A stretch of DNA of 64,000 nt, taken from assembly GCF_018314255.1 (NCBI RefSeq), contig NZ_CP073066.1, positions 1,178,001 through 1,242,000 of the forward strand, written 5' to 3'. Made by a program: the position numbers and the translations under genes. The DNA comes from Lentilactobacillus buchneri (GTDB lineage Bacteria; Bacillota; Bacilli; Lactobacillales; Lactobacillaceae). The notes below the pieces were generated by a model that was given only the letters and a program-made list of their open reading frames with translations, was not told where the DNA came from and did no database searches. Below, piece by piece: positions 8,671 through 17,556 of this stretch. Position 1 is the first letter of the stretch. Every line of letters begins with the position of its first letter.

Positions 8671-10125
8671 TTAGTATGCTTTGTCATAATCACTAATTTT
8701 CTGATACTGGTTGGAGATTGAATTGATCTCCACTGGATTATCGTCGTCATCATTCTTCACAACGTTGGCCGTATAGCGGAACACTTGAATGTGGTAGTGG
8801 CCGCCGGTGTCAAATCGATACTTCATGTCATAGGTGACATCACTGCTGTTTTGAGAACTGAGCTTGATGGAATCAACGGTAGCGGAAACATCGATCCCGT
8901 CCAAATCATCGTTTTCATAATAGCTCTTCCCCATATGTCGGAATTGGCCAAAGTATGGACTCGAATCGCCGCCAACAAAGAATGAAGACATGTCATCGCC
9001 ATCATCGTCCGTGGCATCATCAAGATCACCACTATCACTGTAACTGGTCATGGCTTCGGATAAATTGGAAAACAAGGTGTCTGCGTCATCATAGCTGACC
9101 AGTCCCTTGAAAACCAATGAAACATCGTGATCGCCATTGGACCCGCTAATCACCCGAGGTTGAGAAGAAATCGACTTTTTGCCGTTCTGATAAACTCCTT
9201 GAACTTTCATTTCCTGAGTCCAAGGGAAATCCTTGAAGGCCATGACACCGCTGCTCCCAATTTTACCCTGGTCCTTCGAATTAATCTCAACGTGCGTGCC
9301 GGCAGGGCCGGTGACGTTAAATGAAACCGTCTTGAGGGTTAGCGGGATGGTCCGACTGCTGTTGAGGTGATAGGTGTTCGTATTGGCCAATTTGTGGCCG
9401 TTTAGGTTGGCCGAACTGGAAAGTTGGTAACTTCCGGGCACCAAGGGACCAATCTTCTTTGAAAAATGTGGGGTGTTCGAAGTGGCAATCTTGGTGCCAT
9501 TCTCTTTAATCTGCGCATTCTTCTCGTTAACAGTTAGGGTGACGTAGACTGGTTTAACTTTGACCTTCCAATCAGGAAAAATCAAAAACTTCCGGCCGGC
9601 CTTTTGATAGCTGAGCCGTTGATTGTCAAAGGTTCCTAATCCAGCTGATTGAGCCTTAAATGCCAGGAGCTGGTCGGGATTCTGGTTGAAGTATTTGGTC
9701 AGCGGCTGCAGAGCTTCATTCGTCAGCTTGAGGTTGCGATCGTTGGTGTAAAAGTAGCGGTGCAAGTCGCTTTGATTGTTTTTCACCGCGGCAACCACCC
9801 GCCGTAACGTGCTGGTCTTGGAATAGTAGTACTCGCCATATGTAATGCCGCCAATTACCAAGATCGCAATTAGGACGCCCAAAAAGATCTCTCGTCTGCG
9901 GCGCCTCTGCTGTTTGGTTCTGACTTTCTTTCTCTTTCGACCAGCTGCTTTGGCCGGCTTGGAGACAGCCGTTGGTTGATCCGGCATCGAGGCCTGAGTT
10001 TCCTGCCGATACGCACGGAGATTGTACCCACAATTTGGGCAGAAATCATCGTTGACGGTCACCTGCTGGCCGCAGTTGGGGCAAAAGAGTACCGCCCCGT
10101 CATCAGTTGAATTGTTTGGTTTCAT
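8671..10125 (-). CDS. Zinc-ribbon membrane protein, TcaA-like
   Basis: A 484-residue protein with an N-terminal zinc ribbon (C15, C18, C29, C32 in two CPNCG knuckles), a Lys/Arg-rich stretch, one membrane segment (about 83-105), and a long extracellular region of repeated beta-rich modules ending in an acidic NTF2-like domain. The layout matches the TcaA family of Firmicutes, membrane proteins tied to cell-wall antibiotic response in Staphylococcus aureus. ATG 10125 has AAGGG nine bases upstream; the ATG at 10134 would overlap it. The role here is inferred only from architecture. Confidence 0.75.
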   Translation of the reverse strand: MKPNNSTDDGAVLFCPNCGQQVTVNDDFCPNCGYNLRAYRQETQASMPDQPTAVSKPAKAAGRKRKKVRTKQQRRRRREIFLGVLIAILVIGGITYGEYYYSKTSTLRRVVAAVKNNQSDLHRYFYTNDRNLKLTNEALQPLTKYFNQNPDQLLAFKAQSAGLGTFDNQRLSYQKAGRKFLIFPDWKVKVKPVYVTLTVNEKNAQIKENGTKIATSNTPHFSKKIGPLVPGSYQLSSSANLNGHKLANTNTYHLNSSRTIPLTLKTVSFNVTGPAGTHVEINSKDQGKIGSSGVMAFKDFPWTQEMKVQGVYQNGKKSISSQPRVISGSNGDHDVSLVFKGLVSYDDADTLFSNLSEAMTSYSDSGDLDDATDDDGDDMSSFFVGGDSSPYFGQFRHMGKSYYENDDLDGIDVSATVDSIKLSSQNSSDVTYDMKYRFDTGGHYHIQVFRYTANVVKNDDDDNPVEINSISNQYQKISDYDKAY

Positions 10126-10260
10126 GGATAGCATCCCTTCAAAGATAGTAAATAAATCTATAACATAATTATTATAGTCCTTTGATGAGGGGCTGTCATA
10201 CTGAATTAGACCTAAATGTTAGCTGCAGACCGATTTTTAAACCAGTTCAATGAGCACACC

Positions 10261-10293
10261 AAAAAGGCAGACCCAACTAGGATCTGCCTTTTT
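10261..10293 (-). terminator. Rho-independent terminator
   Basis: AAAAAGGCAGA (10261-10271) and TCTGCCTTTTT (10283-10293) form an 11-bp stem with T-runs in both directions. It ends the surface-protein remnant. Confidence 0.85.
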
Positions 10294-10302
10294 GACATAC
10301 GA

Positions 10303-11249
10303 TTAATACTTCCCCTGAATCACCAATTTCTTATTAGCGGTGACATGGTACCCATTACTCAATACATAACGGGTAGTCAAATTGTGCTTAACTGAGCTCT
10401 TAACTTTCAGGTGCGTGCCTTTCTTGTATGACTTAACCTGCCCAGTTAAATTCTTGTTCTTGTAGGCGTGAACACCCTTCTTGGAAATAACGGTAATTAC
10501 GTTGCCCTTTGGCATTGAGCGGTAGTATACCGGACGGACGTGGGACCACTTAGCTGTGATGTAGCCGATTTTGCCATCGGTCTTGCTATTGTGGTTGACG
10601 TCACGAACTTTGTAGCGAAGTGCGCCGCCGTTTGACCGTGCGTAATCAATCACAACAAACATTGGGCGATTAATCCGCTTCTGCTTTGGGTAACGAGCCA
10701 TGCGCTGTGCCTTCTTAAAGGTTGGATTTTGGTAGAGGTAAATGGTCTTGAGGGCGTAAACCGCTGCCTTCTTGGTTGCCGCATAGTTCGGGATGTTCGG
10801 TGTTGTCGGCTTAGTGGGTTCAGTCGGCGTTGGTGCTGGACTCGGGGTTGGCGTCGGTTGTGGTGCCGGAGTGATCGGTGCTGGTGGAGTGACGCTTCCG
10901 CCACCACCGCCACCTGCGGCCGGGATCGTGACGGTCATCGTTGCCTTTTGATCACTGCCATAGAAGTGGTAGGTAACCGTGTAAGTGCCTGGCTTTGAGG
11001 TATCGATGTTGCCGCCGTCAATGACCAGCCCTTCAGCAGCTGCATCACAGTATTTCGTAACCGAACGGCCTTCAGGTGTAATGGCAGCGATGAAGTGCTC
11101 CGTTGCATCAAATTTGTCACCCAGCGCTAAGGTAATGCTTGGCGTGACGGTCACCTTGGACTGATCTTTGAAACCATCTTCGGGAACATACAGTTCTTTG
11201 GGAACCCCGGCGGCTGCATATTTTTCTACCAGACTGTCAGGATCAAAGG
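10303..11249 (-). pseudogene. C-terminal remnant of a surface protein (Ig-like and DUF5776 domains)
   Basis: About 315 codons remain from the 3' end. In order: a bacterial Ig-like domain (VTVTPSITLALGDKFDA to YTVTYHFYGSDQKATMTVTI), a Gly run, a Pro/Thr-rich spacer, and a DUF5776-type repeat region (YALKTIYLYQNPTFKKAQ ... LTTRYVLSNGYHVTANKKLV), common at the C-terminus of lactobacillus adhesins. No signal peptide, start codon or ribosome site precedes it; upstream of about 11250 the frame runs antisense into gatC. The 5' part has been lost, most simply by a deletion joining it to gatC. The exact breakpoint is placed by eye to within some 20 bases. Confidence 0.8.
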
Positions 11250-12400
11250 TCTGGCCAGCTGCTTCTGCTGTTGCCTTTGGAACCCAGGTTGGTGCGATCA
11301 TCATCCCACTAGGTCTTGGAATCAACATCCTAATGTTATTAACCAAGACAACCCAAACCTTGAATATCGACTTGTGGAACTACTGGCATTTTGCCTTCAT
11401 CGGATCAATCGTTTCGATCGCAACCAGAAGTTTCCTGTGGGGCGTGTTTGCCGCGACCATCACCATCATCGTAACCTTGGTTGGTGCCGACCGTTCACAG
11501 AAAAAAGTTGAAGAATTCTATGGTGAAGATTTAAAGGGGGTATCACTTCCCCAGGCATTCTGTGTCAGCTTCATTCCATTTGCTATCGCTGTTAACTGGA
11601 TTGTTGAAAGAATTCCTGGTCTCAACAAAGTTGACTTCGATGCCAAGAAACTTGAAAAGCGCTTCGGACTGTTCGGGGATCCAATCCTACTTGGTGTGAT
11701 CATCGGAATCATTCTTGGTCTGCTTGCCAAATATCCAATGGCTAAGACTCTTCAATTAGGAATTATCTTGAGTGCCGTTATGGTATTGATTCCAAAAATT
11801 ACAGGTATGTTTATTGAAGGTTTAAACCCGATCTCGACCCGTTCTCAAGAACTAGTCAGCAAGAAGTTCAAAGGCCGAGCCTTCAACATTGGTATGACTC
11901 CAGCTTTGGTAATTGGTCACCCAACCACTTTGGTCGTATCACTTCTGTTGGTTCCAACTATTCTCTTCTTATCAGTAATCGTCCCAGGTAACGAATTCCT
12001 ACCACTTGCCAGTCTATCTGGATTGATTTACATTTTCCCATTGGTTCTTCCATACACCAAAGGAAATGTTTTACGATCATTCCTAGTTGGTTTGGTCAGC
12101 CTGGTTGCCGGAGTCCTTTCAGCCACTGCACTAGCCTCAATCTTCACTTCAGCTGTTCGGATGGTGCAATCAAACTTGATTCCAGCCGGCACATCATCAG
12201 TTGCAAGTATTGATTTTGCAGCTAGTCCACTGGCATGGATCGTTTATGAATTCACTGCCAACTTGACTTTAGTTGGACCAATCGTCATCGCTGTAATTAC
12301 CTTAGGTCTGATGGTTTGGAACCGCAAAAAGATTGCTGCCAATGACGTTCAAAAGTCAGTAAAAGAACCAGCTGCAGTCCATTCTGAAACGACAAATTAA
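11250..12400 (+). pseudogene. gatC: Galactitol PTS permease GatC, 5'-truncated
   Basis: The reading frame becomes GatC-like at VWPAASAVAFGTQVGAIIIP and continues through LTKTTQTLNIDLWNYWHFAF to the normal C-terminus. GatC is the membrane IIC subunit that moves galactitol through the PTS. Roughly the first 70-90 residues of the family are missing, and the upstream bases are antisense surface-protein sequence with no promoter or ribosome site. gatA and gatB are not in the window. The gene is therefore most likely dead. The remaining frame has no internal stop, which suggests a recent event. Confidence 0.85.
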
Positions 12401-12413
12401 TATATTGATATGA

Positions 12414-12473
12414 AATAATGAGCTGTACTCTCCGGTTAAGTAATACCACTAAGAGAGTATAGCTCATTATTTT
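12414..12473 (+). terminator. Rho-independent terminator
   Basis: AATAATGAGCT-TACTCTC pairs with GAGAGTA-AGCTCATTATT, followed by TTTT. It separates gatC from the acetoin reductase gene. Confidence 0.8.
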
Positions 12474-12570
12474 CCCAAAATATTGCCCATTACCAATCAG
12501 TAAGCCAAATCCCCCAATAATGATAAAAAAGTACATTGGCACTTCCAAATAATAAGCGTAAAATCATCTG

Positions 12571-12584
12571 TGCAACCGCTTTAA
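12571..12584 (+). promoter_or_regulatory. Weak cre-like site
   Basis: TGCAACCGCTTTAA matches the cre consensus at 12 of 14 positions, 24 bases before the acetoin reductase start. Confidence 0.35.
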
Positions 12585-12607
12585 TTAATGCAAATGGAGG
12601 TTTTACA

Positions 12608-13384
12608 ATGACAAAAGTAGCAATGATTACCGGTGGTGCCCAAGGCATCGGTGCAGAGATCGCGCGTCATCTATCAAAAAAAGGATACGATATTGCAATC
12701 GGTGATTTACCACAACAAAAGGAAAAGGCTCAAGCTGTTATTACCGAGGTGGCTTCAGCTGGCCAAAAGGCTGTCTTTATCCCCGTCGATGTTACCAATC
12801 AGGCGAATGTTGCCAAAGCTGTTGACGATGCAGCCAGCCAACTTGGTGGCTTTGATGTCATGGTCAACAATGCCGGGGTAGCAAGAGTTGACAAATTTGA
12901 AGATATTAAGCCGGAAGACCTCGAATTTAGTTTTAAAATCAACGTCTTTGGTGTCATCTATGGTATCCAAGCTGCAGCCAAAAAATTTAAAGAACTTGGC
13001 GTTCCTGGTAAAATCATCAACGCCTCGTCAATTGCCGGAATGCGTGCCTTCCCTGTTTGGGCAACCTATTCAGCAACTAAAGCAGCCGTTATTAGCATCA
13101 CTCAAGCTGCTGCGAACGAATTCGCTGCCGATCACATCACTGTTAACGCCTATGCGCCCGGAGTTGTTGGTACGACTGGCATGTGGGACGAAATCGACCG
13201 GAAGATGTCAGAAATTAACGGGAAGCCGCTTGGACAAAACAAGAAAGACTTCATTGGTACCATCCCACTAGGTCGAACTGTTGAACCCAACGATATTGCA
13301 AACATCGTGGAATTCTTAGCTAGTCCGGAAGCTGATTTTATTACTGGCCAAGCTTATGCCGTTGACGGCGGTGGATTGCTTTAA
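12608..13384 (+). CDS. budC: Acetoin (diacetyl) reductase / butanediol dehydrogenase
   Basis: A 258-residue classical SDR. TGGAQGIG (residues 8-15) binds NAD(H), NNAG follows, the catalytic Ser is in NASSIAG and the YxxxK is YSATK. The C-terminal part (MWDEIDRKMSEINGKPLG, then VEFLASPEADFITGQ) closely resembles Klebsiella BudC, which interconverts diacetyl, acetoin and 2,3-butanediol. GGAGG lies seven bases before ATG 12608; the longer upstream reading has no ribosome site. It fits with alsS-alsD 4 kb away. Confidence 0.85.
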   Translation: MTKVAMITGGAQGIGAEIARHLSKKGYDIAIGDLPQQKEKAQAVITEVASAGQKAVFIPVDVTNQANVAKAVDDAASQLGGFDVMVNNAGVARVDKFEDIKPEDLEFSFKINVFGVIYGIQAAAKKFKELGVPGKIINASSIAGMRAFPVWATYSATKAAVISITQAAANEFAADHITVNAYAPGVVGTTGMWDEIDRKMSEINGKPLGQNKKDFIGTIPLGRTVEPNDIANIVEFLASPEADFITGQAYAVDGGGLL

Positions 13385-13421
13385 TTTAAATTTTTACAGT
13401 TAACAAATTTAGCACCATAAC

Positions 13422-13462
13422 AATAGCGGTTTGTGGGAAACTATTTCCACAAGCCGCTATTT
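13422..13462 (+). terminator. Rho-independent terminator
   Basis: AATAGCGG-TTGTGG pairs with CCACAA-CCGCTATT and a short T-rich tail follows. Confidence 0.75.
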
Positions 13463-13511
13463 ATTGGTTCTACAATATTATTAATAATCCCTTAAATGCC
13501 TCGCTCACCCG

Positions 13512-14777
13512 CTAATCACAAATATCGTACAACTCACTCAAAAACTTAGGCAGTTCACAAATAACTTCATCCAAATCACTCCCAAATTCAACGTCATCAT
13601 CAGCGTCATAGGCGCTTAAAGTCCGATACCCAATTTCATCAAGAAAGCGCAAGTCTTCAGTTAACCCGTACAGTTTCTTAGCCCACATGGGTGAAATCAT
13701 CGTCATGCCTTGATGATCTAAATACTTGGCAGTCGTCATGGCACCAGCACTGATAATTTTGACTAAATCCTCATGCAAAATTTTAACTCTGAGTAATTTA
13801 AGCAACCCAATGCTCAAAATACTATTGAGTAAACAACTGTAATAGTTTTCAGAAATTAAATTACGCTTCAAGTCATTCCAGTTGAGGTTGCTAATTGCCA
13901 AATAATCATCACCATCCAGTTTGACCTCAAAACCATTTTGAATCGCCCAGAAAATATCTCTCTTCAATTTGCCGACGGTGCCAAAACCCAAACCTTTAAA
14001 CCGATCCTTTAATTCAGGTTCATCAAAAAGTGACAAATGCAGTAATTGTCCAGTTTCTAACGGATTACCAATCACCTTGACTGAATGAATATTATTTATA
14101 TTATCCAGTTGTGAATCAATATCCTGGTTGTGAAGCTTTTTTTGCTCGTCTTGAGTAATCGTTTGAAGCGGATCGTTTTCGTTATGAGGCGCAAAGCTGA
14201 AATCTTCATCCATTGCTGTATATTCACCAGCATGCTTTTGTGGTAAATAATTCGATGTGACCACCGGCCGCTTATTGATGATGTCTTTGCGAAAGTATTT
14301 GGTTGAAAAATACAATCTTGATTTGGGATCCGTCAGCAAATCATATACCCCGGTGGTTGAATGCAATTTGGTCAGACTCTTCTCCGTAACTGGCATAAAA
14401 AATTGATCACCGGATAACAACCCATTTTCACCATTAGTCTGTAGTTGATTAATGATTTGGCACATATTAATAAGTTTGATATTTTGTGGGGTTAACTGTT
14501 TCAAGATATCTTTATTTTGACTATCAACCAAACTGTCCAAATAGGCAGACACTGGCCCCAAAATTGTGGTTTGGGCACTCCAGAAATAGTTACTCTTTAA
14601 TAAATTTTGGATGATCGCCTGAGAAGCTACTTGATTATTCAACTTTTTTAAAGGTTTGAGGGTTTTAGGTAATTTCTTTAGGGGCTTATCATCCGATTGC
14701 CCCAAATCGTTTGCACTTGGGTTAATAAAAGTGTCGATCTGTTTCAATGTAATCAAGTTGGTTTTTTTATGAGCCAT
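13512..14777 (-). CDS. Hypothetical protein, 421 residues, unrecognised family
   Basis: A soluble, Lys/Asp/Asn-rich protein with no signal peptide, membrane segment or motif I recognise. The N-terminal 60 residues are basic and Pro/Leu-Lys rich; the middle contains FSTKYFRKDIINKRPVV; the C-terminus is acidic (YDADDDVEFGSDLDEV). Base use looks more AT-rich than the flanking metabolic genes, which could mean transfer. AAGGTGG lies about 13 bases before the ATG, slightly far. It stands alone between budC and gapN. Confidence 0.65.
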   Translation of the reverse strand: MAHKKTNLITLKQIDTFINPSANDLGQSDDKPLKKLPKTLKPLKKLNNQVASQAIIQNLLKSNYFWSAQTTILGPVSAYLDSLVDSQNKDILKQLTPQNIKLINMCQIINQLQTNGENGLLSGDQFFMPVTEKSLTKLHSTTGVYDLLTDPKSRLYFSTKYFRKDIINKRPVVTSNYLPQKHAGEYTAMDEDFSFAPHNENDPLQTITQDEQKKLHNQDIDSQLDNINNIHSVKVIGNPLETGQLLHLSLFDEPELKDRFKGLGFGTVGKLKRDIFWAIQNGFEVKLDGDDYLAISNLNWNDLKRNLISENYYSCLLNSILSIGLLKLLRVKILHEDLVKIISAGAMTTAKYLDHQGMTMISPMWAKKLYGLTEDLRFLDEIGYRTLSAYDADDDVEFGSDLDEVICELPKFLSELYDICD

Positions 14778-15029
14778 ATTTAATTAATACCACCTTATTG
14801 AAAGAGATTTGTATGAATTGGCATCTACGTAAGCTAGTCTAGATGCATCATCGCAGTCCGTCTGTTGCCAATGTTCTGCTAAGTAAAAAGTGTCGTGCAA
14901 CAACGTTCTTATCAACTAATGATATTATCTCATACAAGATAAAGAAGCGTGTACATGACTTACATACCCGATAAGCTTAGAAATACTCATCACGCATCTT
15001 TTCATAAATAATCTATCAATATACAAAAA
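14778..15029. other. Intergenic region, no gene seen
   Basis: About 250 AT-rich bases that should hold the promoter of the hypothetical gene on the minus strand. Nothing else is recognised. Confidence 0.4.
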
Positions 15030-15086
15030 AGCTCAACTAATCATTCTGCAGAGGATAACTCCTCAAACAAGAAAATCAGTTGAGTT
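15030..15086 (-). terminator. Rho-independent terminator of gapN
   Basis: AGCTCAACTAAT (15030-15041) pairs with ATCAGTTGAGTT (15075-15086), with a second inner stem GAGGA/TCCTC and a T6 run on the minus strand. Confidence 0.75.
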
Positions 15087-15125
15087 ATTTAGTTTAAAGA
15101 TTATTTATCCGGTAACTGCAAGTCA

Positions 15126-16580
15126 TCAAGGTCGCAAGTTAACAACCGTCAACTTCTCCCGTGACATCGAAAGAATACTATTGTGAACGCCTTGAGTTCC
15201 CATTCCGGATGCCTTAACCCCCAAGAATGGGAAGTTGTCAGGTCCTCTTGATGGGCGACCATTCACTTGAACCGTTCCAACTTCAATGGCGCCAGCAGCT
15301 TCCAAGGCCTTGTCAATATCCTGGGTGAAGACACTGGCCTGCAGACCAAAGTTGGACTTGTTAGCAATCTTGATGGCTTCATCCAATGAATGAACCCGGA
15401 TGATCGGCAAGACCGGCCCAAATGGCTCGATCCAGGCAACGTCCATGTCTTGGGTGACATTATCCAATAAAGTTGGCGTCAATAAATTACCATCGCGGTG
15501 GTTGCCGGTAACCAGGGTAGCGCCCTTGTCCAACGCATCATCGATTAGGTTTGAAACAAAGTCGGCTGCCTTGTTGTCAATTAAAGGAACGATGGTGCTG
15601 TTGTCGGCTGGCGAGCCCACGCTCAAGTTTTCAACGGCCGTTTTTAATTTGGCAACTAACTGATCGGCAATCTTGTCGTCAACCAAAACCCGCTTAACGG
15701 CAGTACAACGTTGACCTGAATACGAGAATGCCCCACCGATAATGTTCTTGACGGTGACATCTAAATCGGCGTCCGAACAGACAATTGCCGGATCCTTTCC
15801 ACCAAGTTCCAGAACGAGTGGAATCATAATTGATTTTTGGGATAATCGTTTACCGGTTCTGGTACTTCCGGTAAAACTGATCATGTTAATGCCGGAATGC
15901 TCCGTGAGATAATCGCCAATTTCAGAACCATGACCCGTAACCAGACTTAACAAGCCCTTTGGAAGCCCAGCTTTGTCGAGCGCTTGAATCATCTTAATGC
16001 CACTAATTGAACCCTGAGTGGCCGGCTTGAAGATGACTGCATTACCTGCCATCAATGCTGGAGCAATCTTGGAAGCTGACAAATTAACTGGGTAGTTAAA
16101 TGGCGAAATGGCGAGAACAACGCCAAGCGGGACCCGTTCGATAATCCCTAATTTTTCTTTTGAACCGCCTGGAAAGCCATCACCACGGACACTCTCGCCG
16201 TGCATATGTAAGGCTTCCTGAACAGTGTAGCGAATCAAGTTAATCGTACGAACGACTTCGCCTTTAGCGGCTTTGTAATTCTTACCAACTTCGTCCATCA
16301 CAGCAGTTGCCAAGTCGTCCTTTTGATTATCAAGTTCGTCGGCCCACTTATTTAAGTAGGCACCTCGCTCACTTAATGATAACTTCGCCCAGGGCTTTTG
16401 CGCCTTCCGAGCAGCCTCAATCACTTGATCAACCTCTGATTGGGTAACAGCCTGAACCCGACCGATCGTTTCGTGCCGCCATGGCGACTGAATTGCAATG
16501 GTCTTATTGGATTCACTGGCTTGCCAGTTACCAGCAAAATATGCCGGATAAGTGGTTACGTCATTTTTGACGATGTCCAT
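15126..16580 (-). CDS. gapN: NADP-dependent non-phosphorylating glyceraldehyde-3-phosphate dehydrogenase GapN
   Basis: A 484-residue aldehyde dehydrogenase superfamily member. It oxidises glyceraldehyde-3-phosphate directly to 3-phosphoglycerate and makes NADPH. By-eye alignment with Streptococcus mutans GapN is strong throughout: ISPFNYPVNLSASKIAPAL, FKPATQGSISG, FTGSTRTGKR, the general base Glu in LELGGKD and the nucleophile Cys in YSGQRCTAVKRV, ending EPFGPVLPIIRV and NFPFLGVKASGMG. GGAG lies seven bases before ATG 16580. A cre-like site lies upstream. It is a source of NADPH beside glycolysis. Confidence 0.88.
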   Translation of the reverse strand: MDIVKNDVTTYPAYFAGNWQASESNKTIAIQSPWRHETIGRVQAVTQSEVDQVIEAARKAQKPWAKLSLSERGAYLNKWADELDNQKDDLATAVMDEVGKNYKAAKGEVVRTINLIRYTVQEALHMHGESVRGDGFPGGSKEKLGIIERVPLGVVLAISPFNYPVNLSASKIAPALMAGNAVIFKPATQGSISGIKMIQALDKAGLPKGLLSLVTGHGSEIGDYLTEHSGINMISFTGSTRTGKRLSQKSIMIPLVLELGGKDPAIVCSDADLDVTVKNIIGGAFSYSGQRCTAVKRVLVDDKIADQLVAKLKTAVENLSVGSPADNSTIVPLIDNKAADFVSNLIDDALDKGATLVTGNHRDGNLLTPTLLDNVTQDMDVAWIEPFGPVLPIIRVHSLDEAIKIANKSNFGLQASVFTQDIDKALEAAGAIEVGTVQVNGRPSRGPDNFPFLGVKASGMGTQGVHNSILSMSREKLTVVNLRP

Positions 16581-16911
16581 AAAAAGACTCCTTTCACAAC
16601 ATTTTCAGAATAATTTATGAAAATGAATTTGTTTCATTAAAGTCAATTTTACAACCGGTTGAGGTTAAATACTAGCAGATAGTTGGAATCGCTGCTAATA
16701 AAGCGTTTACAATTCGTTTTGAGATTTCTTGGAGACAGTATTAAGACTGATTTACATCAGAATTTTCAGAAAATACAACTAGCCACGACGGATTTTTTCG
16801 TGTGTTAGTGATAATTTAATGAAAACTAATCTCCAAAGTCAGCATGCTCCTTACATCACCGATTATCATTGACCTTACTCTGACAATTTGAATTTACCTG
16901 ACCGCACAAGA
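16581..16911. other. gapN upstream region
   Basis: About 330 bases without a gene. It must carry the gapN promoter on the minus strand. A cre-like ATAAAGCGTTTACA (12 of 14) is at 16698-16711. Confidence 0.4.
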
Positions 16912-16957
16912 AACCCCCTTGAATTGGAGAAATCTAATTCAAGGGGGTTCAGTTTTT
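16912..16957. terminator. Bidirectional terminator hairpin
   Basis: A perfect 14-bp stem, AACCCCCTTGAATT (16912-16925) and AATTCAAGGGGGTT (16936-16949). The T-run is better on the plus strand, but the only gene it can end is the MarR gene on the minus strand. Confidence 0.75.
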
Positions 16958-16997
16958 CTATTTTCTCGTTAAAAAATCATCCCAACTAGCAGAGCCG

Positions 16998-17444
16998 TCA
17001 CTCCAAACTCTCATCCACAATCGAGTCAACAACCTTCTCAATCGCACTCACTAACGGGCTATCGGGCTGAATCCCAGTGTCCGCAAACCGTTCCTCCCAC
17101 CAGTTTTTCCGAATCGCCTGGATGGTTGGAATCACCTGCTGGCCGGCAGCCGTGAGACTCAAGATGATTGATTTGCCGCTCCCGGCTGTTTTCGTCAAAT
17201 AACCCAGTGCCTGCATCTTTTTAATTTCTCGAGTCGCCAGTCCCTTATCGATCACTAACGACTTGGCCACCTGGTTCTGATTAATCTCGGCATTATCATT
17301 AATCGTCAATAAAATACAGGCAGCCGTTGGATTCAGCTGCTGCTCCTTAAAAAACTTACCGGTATCCTTGTAATACTGCCGGTGCAAAATTGAAATATCC
17401 TGTGCAAGGTAGCCAATATCTTTCAAAATCATTTTCCTTTCCAT
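16998..17444 (-). CDS. MarR-family regulator, likely controls alsS-alsD
   Basis: A 148-residue winged-helix regulator. The recognition region is NQNQVAKSLVIDKGLATREIKKMQALGYLTK and the wing follows with SGKSIILSLTAAG; N- and C-terminal helices form the dimer interface. It is divergent from alsS, and two copies of a 14-base operator in inverted orientation lie in the 112-base gap, so it probably represses both itself and alsSD. ATG 17444 has TAGGA seven to eight bases upstream; ATG 17432 has AAGGA closer and is possible. Confidence 0.85.
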   Translation of the reverse strand: MERKMILKDIGYLAQDISILHRQYYKDTGKFFKEQQLNPTAACILLTINDNAEINQNQVAKSLVIDKGLATREIKKMQALGYLTKTAGSGKSIILSLTAAGQQVIPTIQAIRKNWWEERFADTGIQPDSPLVSAIEKVVDSIVDESLE

Positions 17445-17477
17445 TCGTCAAATCCTACCGTAAGATTATCATTTTCC

Positions 17478-17531
17478 TGTTGACAATTCAACACATGCCC
17501 TTTATCTTTAAATGTAAGTTGAATTGTCAAC
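17478..17531 (+). promoter_or_regulatory. Divergent marR/alsS promoter with twin operators
   Basis: GTTGACAATTCAAC (17479-17492) and its exact reverse complement GTTGAATTGTCAAC (17518-17531) flank the alsS -10 box. Each is itself a near-palindrome (GTTGA-N4-TCAAC). The plus-strand promoter is TTGACA (17480-17485), 17 bases, TATCTT (17503-17508). The second operator supplies TTGACA for the minus strand (17530-17525), so the two promoters overlap. The pattern suits MarR dimers blocking both directions. Confidence 0.75.
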
Positions 17532-17556
17532 ATAAAAATGAAGAGGTGTCCTCCTT

